This document shows positions 54,749 to 64,000 of a stretch of 64,000 nucleotides of DNA, one piece after another. The stretch comes from Microbacterium sp. JZ31 (lineage in GTDB: Bacteria > Actinomycetota > Actinomycetes > Actinomycetales > Microbacteriaceae). The number at the start of each line of letters is the position of its first letter. The first letter of the stretch is position 1. The stretch is from contig NZ_CP017661.1 of assembly GCF_016805985.1 (NCBI RefSeq), positions 1,674,001 through 1,738,000 on the forward strand, in the 5' to 3' direction. The translations under genes and the position numbers were made by a program. A model generated the notes under the pieces. That model searched no databases and was not told the origin of the DNA. It saw nothing but the letters and a program-made list of their open reading frames with translations.

Positions 54749-56599
54749 GTGAGCCCTGAAGACGACACGCAGCCCGATACGACCGCCCCGGAGCCCGGGT
54801 TCGAGGAGCTCGGCATCACGGGATCCGTCCTGGCCGCGATCCGCGACCTCGGGTACGAGACGCCCTCGCCCATCCAGCGCGCGACGATCCCGACACTGCT
54901 GAGCGGACGCGACGTCGTCGGGATGGCGCAGACCGGCACGGGCAAGACGGCGGCGTTCGCGCTGCCGATCCTCGAGCGGCTCGACGTCAACCGCGTGGTG
55001 CCGCAGGCGCTCGTGCTCGCCCCCACGCGCGAGCTCGCGCTGCAGGTCGCGGAGGCGTTCGAGTCGTACGCGGCGCAGATGCCCGACGTGCGGCTGCTGC
55101 CCGTGTACGGCGGTCAGGGCTACGGCGTGCAGCTGTCGGCGCTGCGCCGCGGCGTGCACATCGTCGTCGGCACGCCCGGCCGCGTGATGGACCACCTCGC
55201 GAAGGGCACGCTCGACCTGTCCGAGCTCGACTACCTCGTGCTCGATGAGGCCGACGAGATGCTCAAGATGGGCTTCGCCGAGGACGTCGAGCAGATCCTG
55301 TCGCAGACGCCCGAGGAGAAGCAGGTCGCGCTGTTCTCCGCGACCATGCCGCCGCAGATCCGGCGCATCGCGCAGCAGTACCTGCGCGATCCCGAGGAGA
55401 TCTCGGTCAAGGCGAAGACCGCCACGAACGCGAACATCACGCAGCGCTACCTCGTCGTGGCGTACGCCCAGAAGGTCGACGCGCTCACCCGCATCCTCGA
55501 GGTCGAGAACTTCGACGGGATGATCGTGTTCGTCCGGACGAAGAACGAGACCGAGACGCTCGCGGAGAAGCTGCGCGCCCGCGGGTACTCGGCCGCGGCG
55601 ATCAACGGCGACATCCCGCAGAACCTGCGCGAGCGCACCGTGAACCAGCTCAAGGAGGCGAAGCTCGACATCCTCGTCGCCACCGACGTCGCCGCGCGCG
55701 GACTCGACGTCGAGCGCATCAGCCATGTCGTGAACTTCGACATCCCGACGGACACCGAGTCGTACGTGCACCGGATCGGCCGCACGGGTCGCGCGGGCCG
55801 GACGGGCGACGCGATCAGCTTCATCACGCCGCGCGAGCGCTACCTGCTCGGGCACATCGAGAAGGCCACGCGCCAGCAGCCCACGCAGATGCAGCTGCCC
55901 ACGGCCGAGGACGTCAACACCACGCGCCTGGCGCGCTTCGACGACGCCATCACCGCCGCACTGGAGGACACCGGCCGACTCGACACCTACCGCGACGTGA
56001 TCTCGCACTACGTGCGGCACCACGACGTGCCCGAGGCCGACGTCGCGGCCGCCCTCGCGATCGTGGCGCAGGGCGACAAGCCGCTGCTGCTCGAGGCCGA
56101 GGACGACCAGCTCGCGGCCGCGGTCGACGCGGCGGGCCGTCCGCCGCGCGAGCGCGCGGGTGGGGAGCGCGGCACGCGCGAGGCGCGTCCGGCGCGCCGC
56201 GGCCGCGGCGACTACGAGCCCTACCGCATCGACGTGGGCCGCCGGCACCGCGTCGAGCCGCGGCAGATCGTCGGTGCGCTCGCGAACGAGGGCGGCCTGG
56301 GGCGCGACGACTTCGGCGCCATCACGATCCGCCCCGAGTTCTCGATCGTCGAGCTGCCAGCGAACCTCGACCGTCGCGTGCTGGAGAAGCTGCGCGACAC
56401 CCGCATCAGCGGCAAGCTGATCGATATCCGCCCGGACCGCGGGGCGCCGGGTCGACGTCGCGACGGCGACCGCGGCTTCGACCGCGACCGCAGGCCGGCC
56501 CGCGACGACCGCCCGGACCGCGACTCCCGTGCGAGCCGCGACGACCGCCCGGACCGGGACGACCGTCCGGCTCGCAAGCCGCGCCACCGCAAGGACTGA
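54749..56599 (+). CDS. deaD: DEAD-box RNA helicase (DeaD/CsdA type)
   Basis: An ATP-dependent RNA helicase for ribosome assembly and cold or RNA turnover. The 616-residue protein has the Q-motif region, motif I AQTGTGKT near 60-67, motif II DEAD near 165, motif III SAT near 197, and motif VI HRIGRTGR near 340. A DbpA-type RNA-binding domain lies near 490-570 (GRRHRVEPRQIVGALANEGG). The C-terminal 45 residues are an Arg/Asp repeat tail (RDDRPDRD pattern). The GTG start is preceded by TAACGT. A strong terminator follows. Confidence 0.95.
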   Translation: MSPEDDTQPDTTAPEPGFEELGITGSVLAAIRDLGYETPSPIQRATIPTLLSGRDVVGMAQTGTGKTAAFALPILERLDVNRVVPQALVLAPTRELALQVAEAFESYAAQMPDVRLLPVYGGQGYGVQLSALRRGVHIVVGTPGRVMDHLAKGTLDLSELDYLVLDEADEMLKMGFAEDVEQILSQTPEEKQVALFSATMPPQIRRIAQQYLRDPEEISVKAKTATNANITQRYLVVAYAQKVDALTRILEVENFDGMIVFVRTKNETETLAEKLRARGYSAAAINGDIPQNLRERTVNQLKEAKLDILVATDVAARGLDVERISHVVNFDIPTDTESYVHRIGRTGRAGRTGDAISFITPRERYLLGHIEKATRQQPTQMQLPTAEDVNTTRLARFDDAITAALEDTGRLDTYRDVISHYVRHHDVPEADVAAALAIVAQGDKPLLLEAEDDQLAAAVDAAGRPPRERAGGERGTREARPARRGRGDYEPYRIDVGRRHRVEPRQIVGALANEGGLGRDDFGAITIRPEFSIVELPANLDRRVLEKLRDTRISGKLIDIRPDRGAPGRRRDGDRGFDRDRRPARDDRPDRDSRASRDDRPDRDDRPARKPRHRKD

Positions 56600-56604
56600 G
56601 CGCC

Positions 56605-56643
56605 GGGAGGGGTAGCCGGGCGCCGTTGCCGGCTACCCCTCCC
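56605..56643. terminator. Bidirectional terminator between deaD and putP
   Basis: A 15-bp perfect stem (56605-56619 with 56629-56643) and a 9-nt loop. The right arm includes the stop codon and last codons of the convergent putP gene. Confidence 0.8.
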
Positions 56644-58114
56644 GCACGCCCTTCGTGACGATCGTGCCGGTGCGGGTGAACTCCTCGTCGACCTCCTCGT
56701 CCCGCCGGTAGGTCATCCGGCTGACGACGAAGGCGACGAGCAGGTTGAGCGCGAACCCGGGGACGATCTCGTACAGCCCGGTGCCGAGCAGCGGCCACAG
56801 GAACACCGTCGCTGCGCCGACGATCATCCCGGACAGCGCGCCGACGGCCGTGAGGCGACGCCAGAACAGCGACAGCAGGATGATCGGGCCGAACGCGGCA
56901 CCGAATCCGGCCCATGCGAAGCCCACGAGCTCGAGAATCGTGCTCTCGGGATCCAGCGCGAGCAGGATCGCGATCACCGCGACGATGAGCACGCAGCCGC
57001 GGCCCAGCAGCGCGAGCAGGCGCTGGCCCGGCTCGCGCTTCCCGACGACCCTGAACACGTCCTCGACGAGCGCGGACGAGCACACGATCAGCTGGCTGGA
57101 GATCGTCGACATGATCGCCGCGAGCACGGCGGAGAGCACGAGGCCGGCGACGAGCGGATGCATGAGCACCTGCGCCATCTCGAGGATGACCGTCTCGGGG
57201 TTGTCCAGTCCCGCGCCCGCGAAGAAGGCGATGCCGACGAAGCCGGAGGCGACCGCGCCGACCAGCGACAGGATCATCCAGCCCATGCCGATGCGCCGCG
57301 CGGTCTTGGCCTCCTCGGCGCTGCGGAGCGCCATGAAGCGGACGATGATGTGCGGCTGTCCGAAGTAGCCGAGCCCCCAGGCCAGCGAGGAGACGATCGC
57401 GATGATCGTCGCGCCGGTGACGGCCTCGCCGCCGACGAGCGACAGGTGCGCGGGATCGACGGCGGCGCCGACCTCGCCGAAGCCGCCGAGCGCGACCACG
57501 GCGGCGACCGGCACGATGAGCACCGCCGCGAGGATCATGATGCCCTGCACGAAATCGGTGAACGATGCTCCGAGGAACCCCCCGAACAGCGTGTAGGCGA
57601 GCGTCACGCCGCCGACGAGCAGCATGCCGACCAGGTAGTCGCCGCCGAACGCGCTCTCGAAGAACACGCCGCCGGCGACCATGCCGCTCGAGACGTAGAG
57701 CGTGAAGAAGACGAGGATCACCACGGCCGACACGATCCGCAGCAGGCGGGAGCGGTCGCGCAGCCGGTTCTCGAAGAAGCTCGGGATCGTGATCGAGTTC
57801 CGTGCGACCTCGGTGTAGGCGCGGAGCCTGGGCGCGACGAACCTCCAGTTCAGGTAGGCCCCGATCGTGAGTCCGATCGCGATCCAGGCCTCGATGAGTC
57901 CCGCCGCGTAGATCGCGCCGGGAAGCCCCATCACGAGCCAGCCGGACATGTCGGACGCGCCCGCGCTCAACGCGGCGACGGCCGGCGGCAGGTTCCTGCC
58001 GCCGAGCATGTAGTCCTCGTGATCCTTCGTCTTCACCGCGGCGTAGACGCCGATCGCGATCATCGCTCCGAAGTAGATCACCAGCGCGACGATGAGCCAT
58101 GTGTGTGCGGACAT
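56633..58114 (-). CDS. putP: Sodium/proline symporter PutP (SSS family)
   Basis: A 493-residue Na+/solute symporter with about 13 hydrophobic segments. The family signatures include DYMLGGRNLPPAVAALSAGASDMSGWLVMGLPG near 34-67 (Na+ site) and GLGYFGQPHIIVRFMA near 250-265, which is typical of PutP. The ATG has AGGAGG 10 nt upstream. Proline uptake would serve nutrition and osmoprotection. Its stop codon lies within the right arm of the shared terminator. Confidence 0.93.
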   Translation of the reverse strand: MSAHTWLIVALVIYFGAMIAIGVYAAVKTKDHEDYMLGGRNLPPAVAALSAGASDMSGWLVMGLPGAIYAAGLIEAWIAIGLTIGAYLNWRFVAPRLRAYTEVARNSITIPSFFENRLRDRSRLLRIVSAVVILVFFTLYVSSGMVAGGVFFESAFGGDYLVGMLLVGGVTLAYTLFGGFLGASFTDFVQGIMILAAVLIVPVAAVVALGGFGEVGAAVDPAHLSLVGGEAVTGATIIAIVSSLAWGLGYFGQPHIIVRFMALRSAEEAKTARRIGMGWMILSLVGAVASGFVGIAFFAGAGLDNPETVILEMAQVLMHPLVAGLVLSAVLAAIMSTISSQLIVCSSALVEDVFRVVGKREPGQRLLALLGRGCVLIVAVIAILLALDPESTILELVGFAWAGFGAAFGPIILLSLFWRRLTAVGALSGMIVGAATVFLWPLLGTGLYEIVPGFALNLLVAFVVSRMTYRRDEEVDEEFTRTGTIVTKGVREG

Positions 58115-58246
58115 CGGGAAGAACCTCCTGAGCCTTGGCGCCGCGGACGAGGCGCAGCGGCCCAGGTTACGAGGTTGCCCGCGATCGCGCGAACTCGCGA
58201 CCCTCCCGATGCCCGGTTCGTCCGGCGTCGCCGGCCGGCCCCCGCC

Positions 58247-59236
58247 TCACCAGCGGTCGTGCACCAGCGGGCGGATCGCCTCGTCGTACAGGTCGCGCAC
58301 CGCGTCCAGGAAGTCCTGCGGCAGCGCGCCGACCTCGCCGGCCGACGCGTTCGCACGGGCCTGCTCGGGATTGCGCGCGCCGGGGATGACGGTGGTCACG
58401 CCGGCCTGCTGCGCGACCCACGCGAGCGCGGCGGTCGCGGGCTCGAGCCCCGCCTCTCGCGCCAGCGCGGCGAAGCGCTGCGCCGCGTCCACGCCCGTCT
58501 CGTAGTCGACGCCCGAGAAGGTCTCGCCCACGTCGAACGCCTCGCCGTGTCGGTTGTACGAACGGTGGTCGTTCTCGGCGAAGGTGGTCTCGCGCGTGTA
58601 GCGACCGCTCAGCAGACCGCTCGCGAGCGGCACACGCGCGATGATGCCGACGCCCGCCTCCCGCGCGGCGGGCAGGGCGTCGTCCAGCGGCTTGCGACGG
58701 AACGCGTTCAGGATGATCTGCACGCTCGCGACGCCGGGACGCTGGATCGCGCGCAGCGCCTCCGCGACGGTCTCGACGCTCACGCCGTAGTGGGCGATCG
58801 CCCCGTCGGCGACGAGCGTGTCGAGGTCGTCGAACACGCGGTCGGCGTCGTACACGTCGCTCGTGGGGCAGTGCAGCTGCACGAGGTCGAGAGTGTCGAC
58901 GCCCAGGTTCTCGCGGGAGCGGTCGGTCCAGGCGCGGAAGTTCTCGAGCGTGGCGTGCGCGAGATCCGGCGCGTCCGCGCGGCGGATCATCTTCGTCGCG
59001 ACGAACACCTGCGCGTCGGGGTTGGCGCGCCGCCACTCCCCGATGGTCTGCTCGCTGCGGCCGTCGCCGTAGACGTCGGCCGTGTCGAAGATCGTCACAC
59101 CCGACGCGTACGCCGCGTCGAGCACCGCGAACGCGTCGCTCTGGGCGACATCGCCCCAGTCGGCTCCGAGCTGCCAGGTTCCGAGGCCGATGGCCGAGAC
59201 GTCGCGGCCGGTGCGGCCGAGGGTGCGCTGCTGCAT
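58247..59236 (-). CDS. Aldo/keto reductase
   Basis: A 329-residue NADPH-dependent AKR barrel. The catalytic tetrad is complete: Asp51, Tyr56, Lys82 and His122 (FDTADVYGDG, ATKM, QLHCP). IPGARNPEQARAN near 285-297 binds the cofactor phosphate. It resembles the YhdN/general-stress subgroup. The ATG at 59236 is preceded 6 nt upstream by TAGGCT. The substrate is unknown. Confidence 0.92.
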   Translation of the reverse strand: MQQRTLGRTGRDVSAIGLGTWQLGADWGDVAQSDAFAVLDAAYASGVTIFDTADVYGDGRSEQTIGEWRRANPDAQVFVATKMIRRADAPDLAHATLENFRAWTDRSRENLGVDTLDLVQLHCPTSDVYDADRVFDDLDTLVADGAIAHYGVSVETVAEALRAIQRPGVASVQIILNAFRRKPLDDALPAAREAGVGIIARVPLASGLLSGRYTRETTFAENDHRSYNRHGEAFDVGETFSGVDYETGVDAAQRFAALAREAGLEPATAALAWVAQQAGVTTVIPGARNPEQARANASAGEVGALPQDFLDAVRDLYDEAIRPLVHDRW

Positions 59237-59245
59237 GGTTCGAGC

Positions 59246-61600
<2,355 letters not shown>

Positions 61601-61626
61601 GGGACGGGCGCCGACATCGCTCGGGG

Positions 61627-62730
61627 CTAGACGCCGGCGGGGACCGCCGACACCGTGCGGTCGATCGTGCACTGGCCGACCACGCGCGTGCCATCGTAGA
61701 TCACGGCGGTCTGGCCGGGAGCGACGCCGTGCAGCGGCTCCACCGGCGTGACGACGAGTTCGCCGTCGCGCACGACCGCGGTCGCGGGAACCGGGTCCGC
61801 ATGTGCGCGCACCTGCACGTCGCACGAGAACGGCGTGGCGGGGTCGAGCGGTGCGGCACCGGCCCACGTGAACCGGGATCCGGCGACCTCGCCGATCGCG
61901 AGCGCCTCCTTCGGGCCGACGACGACCGTGTTCGACACCGGCCGCACCTCGAGCACGAAGCGCGGCTTGCCGTCCGGCGCGGGCACGCCGAGGCGCAGTC
62001 CCTTGCGCTGCCCGACCGTGAACGCGTGCGCGCCGTCGTGCGACCCTACGACCGCGCCCGTGCGATCCCGGATCTCGCCCGGGGCGGTGCCGACCTTCTC
62101 GGCGAGCCAGCCGCGCGTGTCGCCGTCCGGGATGAAGCAGATGTCGTAGCTGTCGGGCTTGGTCGCCACGGTGAATCCGCGCGCCTCGGCCTCCGCGCGC
62201 ACGAGCGCCTTGGAGGGCGTCTCCCCCAGCGGGAAGTACGTGTGCGCCAGCTGCTCGGCGGTCAGCACGCCCAGCACGTAGGACTGGTCCTTCGCCTCCT
62301 CGCTGGAGCGGTGCAGCTCGAGGCCGCGCTCGCCGTCGCGCAGGATCGCGTAGTGGCCGGTGCAGACCGCGTCGAACCCGAGCTCGAGCGCCCGCTCCAG
62401 CAGGGCGGCGAACTTGATCTTCTCGTTGCAGCGCATGCACGGGTTCGGGGTGCGACCCGCCCGGTACTCGGCCACGAAGTCGTCGATCACGTCGTCCCGG
62501 AAGCGCTCGGAGAAGTCCCACACGTAGAACGGGATGCCGAGCCTGTCGGCCACGCGCCGGGCGTCCATCGCGTCCTCGATCGTGCAGCAGCCGCGGCTGC
62601 CGGTGCGCAGCGTGCCGCCCGCGCGCGACAGCGCGAGATGCACGCCGACCACGTCGTGTCCCGCCTCGACCGCGCGCGCCGCGGCGACGGCGGAGTCCAC
62701 GCCTCCGCTCATGGCCGCCAGGATCCGCAT
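61627..62730 (-). CDS. mnmA: tRNA-specific 2-thiouridylase MnmA
   Basis: MnmA thiolates U34 of tRNA-Lys, -Glu and -Gln wobble positions. The 367-residue protein has the PP-loop SGGVDS (8-13), the catalytic Cys98 in NPCMRCN and a second Cys near 194 in DICFIPDGD. The C-terminal beta-barrel ([10 protein letters not shown]) is complete. The gene lies 70 nt downstream of an IscS-type cysteine desulfurase, its likely sulfur source. A TAGACT 6 nt before the ATG, read on the minus strand, would start a leaderless message, though GAGGAC in the same gap can also act as a weak ribosome site. Confidence 0.96.
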   Translation of the reverse strand: MRILAAMSGGVDSAVAAARAVEAGHDVVGVHLALSRAGGTLRTGSRGCCTIEDAMDARRVADRLGIPFYVWDFSERFRDDVIDDFVAEYRAGRTPNPCMRCNEKIKFAALLERALELGFDAVCTGHYAILRDGERGLELHRSSEEAKDQSYVLGVLTAEQLAHTYFPLGETPSKALVRAEAEARGFTVATKPDSYDICFIPDGDTRGWLAEKVGTAPGEIRDRTGAVVGSHDGAHAFTVGQRKGLRLGVPAPDGKPRFVLEVRPVSNTVVVGPKEALAIGEVAGSRFTWAGAAPLDPATPFSCDVQVRAHADPVPATAVVRDGELVVTPVEPLHGVAPGQTAVIYDGTRVVGQCTIDRTVSAVPAGV

Positions 62731-62736
62731 GTCCTC

Positions 62737-62742
62737 AGTCTA
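62737..62742 (-). promoter_or_regulatory. Leaderless-type -10 of mnmA
   Basis: TAGACT on the minus strand, 6 nt before the ATG at 62730. Confidence 0.5.
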
Positions 62743-62800
62743 CGAACGGGATCCTGAGCGGGGGCGGATCGCCGGTGCGCAGCGCACGGACGCCGCCGGA

Positions 62801-63964
62801 TCAGCGGCGCGCGGCCGTCCGATACGCCTCGGGCAGCGCCGCGAGCAGCGCGTCGACGTCGGCGTCGGTCGTCGTGCGCCCCAGCGTGATGCGCAGCACC
62901 TGCCGGGCGGTGCGCTCGTCGTATCCCATCGCCATCACGACGTGCGACGGCTCGGGCACACCGGCCTGGCACGCGGATCCGGTCGACACCGCGATCCCCG
63001 CCCGGTCGAGCAGGTACAGCAGCGACTCCCCCGGCGCGCCCGGAAGGTGCACGTGCACGTTCCCGGGCAGCCGGTCGGACGGGTCGCCCAGCAGGACGAC
63101 CTCGGGCACGTCCGCGCGCAGGCGCGCGATCAGGCGGTCACGCAGCGCGGTCAGTCGTGCCGCCTCGGAGGCGCGCTCGACCTCGGCGAGCTCGGCCGCC
63201 ACCGCGAGTGCCACGGCGCCCGCGACGTCCTGGGTCCCCGCGCGCAGCGACCGCTGCTGGCCGCCGCCGTGGAGCAGCGCTGTCGGGTCGGCCCCACGGG
63301 ACACCACGAGCGCGCCCGTGCCGACCGGGGCACCGATCTTGTGGCCGGAGACGCTCAGCGCGACGAGCCCGGCGGATCCCGACGCATCGCCCCGCCAGCG
63401 GCGGAAGGCGACGGGCACATGCCCGAAGGCGGCCACGGCATCCAGGTGCAGCGGCACCCGGTGGTCGGCCGCTGCGGCGGACAGCGCCGCGGCGTCGTTG
63501 ACGGTCCCCGCCTCGTTGTTCGCCACGAGCGCTGTCGCGAGGGCGATGTCGGGCCCCAGCGCCGCGGTGAACGCGTCGGGCCGGATGCGCGCCGCGCGGT
63601 CGAGCGGCACCGGCACCACGCGCGCCCCCTCATGTGCACGCAGCCAGGAGACGGCGTCGAGCGTGGCGTGGTGCTCGCCGTCGGGCAGCACGATGCCGTC
63701 GGCGCTCTCGGGACGCGCCCACCAAAGTCCCTTGAGCGCGAGATTGGCACCCTCGGTGCCGCCCGATGTGAAGACGATCTCGATGGGCTGACAGTCCAGC
63801 GCGGCGGCGAGCCGCTCACGCGCGTCCTCCAGCGTGCGCCGCGCGGCCTGCCCCGCGCCGTGGATCGACGACGCGTTGCCGACGGCCTGCGACGCCTCGA
63901 GCCACGCGTCGCGGGCTTCGGCGCGCACCGGCGCCGTCGCGGCGTGGTCGAGGTAGACGGTCAC
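62801..63964 (-). CDS. Cysteine desulfurase (IscS/NifS group)
   Basis: A PLP enzyme of 387 residues that mobilises sulfur from cysteine. YLDHAATAPV at the N-terminus, the PLP lysine near 208 in SVSGHKIGAPVG and the catalytic Cys near 331 in STGSACQAG identify the NifS/IscS (group I) class. Its position just upstream of mnmA suggests that it donates sulfur for tRNA 2-thiouridine. It is distinct from SufS at 30.7 kb. The GTG at 63964 is used; there is no clear ribosome site, and the upstream region leaves the window. Confidence 0.92.
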   Translation of the reverse strand: MTVYLDHAATAPVRAEARDAWLEASQAVGNASSIHGAGQAARRTLEDARERLAAALDCQPIEIVFTSGGTEGANLALKGLWWARPESADGIVLPDGEHHATLDAVSWLRAHEGARVVPVPLDRAARIRPDAFTAALGPDIALATALVANNEAGTVNDAAALSAAAADHRVPLHLDAVAAFGHVPVAFRRWRGDASGSAGLVALSVSGHKIGAPVGTGALVVSRGADPTALLHGGGQQRSLRAGTQDVAGAVALAVAAELAEVERASEAARLTALRDRLIARLRADVPEVVLLGDPSDRLPGNVHVHLPGAPGESLLYLLDRAGIAVSTGSACQAGVPEPSHVVMAMGYDERTARQVLRITLGRTTTDADVDALLAALPEAYRTAARR

Positions 63965-64000
63965 CGGATGGAGCCCCGGTTCTAGAACAGCAGCGACGTC

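Overview
The window is a 64 kb piece of a very GC-rich actinobacterial chromosome. Gene content and protein style point to Microbacteriaceae, probably Microbacterium or a close relative: two clpP genes, GatCAB, a mycobacterial-type RpiB, an actinobacterial Nei glycosylase, SufS/SufU, GlbO-type haemoglobin, DUF1918 and DUF2017 proteins, and many TANNNT promoters placed directly in front of start codons. I see no prophage, insertion sequence, CRISPR array, rRNA operon or plasmid function. It looks like an ordinary core region with a few small accessory modules.

Layout. 1-10 kb: clpP1-clpP2 (minus), the trehalose-from-glycogen operon glgX/treX-treY-treZ (plus), a TPR protein, trigger factor and two tRNA genes (Pro, Gly). 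10-15 kb: a microprotein coupled to a large ATPase-LuxR (LAL-type) regulator, a gamma-carbonic anhydrase homologue, a DUF1918 protein and Dps, which has a striking upstream region. 15-21 kb: a two-component system, a PaiB-like protein coupled to an amidohydrolase, and a divergent MarR/SDR pair with an operator-like palindrome. 21-33 kb: GNAT-Nei-RpiB, ferrochelatase, PepN, an MscS channel, GlbO, TesB, SufS-SufU and a thioesterase. 33-37 kb: a LysR regulator divergent from a metallo-beta-lactamase-fold hydrolase, an MHS-type transporter and two overlapping DUF202 membrane proteins. 37-45.5 kb: EttA, a lipoprotein, a second SSB, MsrA, a MocR regulator divergent from a YczE-type membrane protein with an extra 53-residue membrane microprotein, tRNA-Arg, oligoribonuclease, tRNA-His, a zincin, ClpS and DUF2017. 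45.5-64 kb: a frameshifted pdxH, a P-loop kinase, a GerW-like protein, DinB, NagZ coupled to GatCAB, FadD, a DEAD-box helicase, PutP, an aldo/keto reductase, LigA, MnmA and an IscS-type cysteine desulfurase.

How genes work together: GlgX, TreY and TreZ convert glycogen-type glucan to trehalose. ClpP1P2 and ClpS belong to the Clp proteolysis system. The terminal IscS-type enzyme probably supplies sulfur to MnmA, while SufS/SufU serve Fe-S assembly. GatCAB amidates mischarged tRNAs. PutP, MscS and trehalose synthesis fit an osmotic-stress theme.

The most distinctive signals are a recurring promoter architecture that predicts leaderless mRNAs for about 18 genes, a one-base frameshift in pdxH, compact regulatory DNA upstream of dps, and two small regulator-plus-membrane-protein modules of unknown substrate. 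I did not find a clear, wholly new multi-gene system; the candidates are listed with modest scores.
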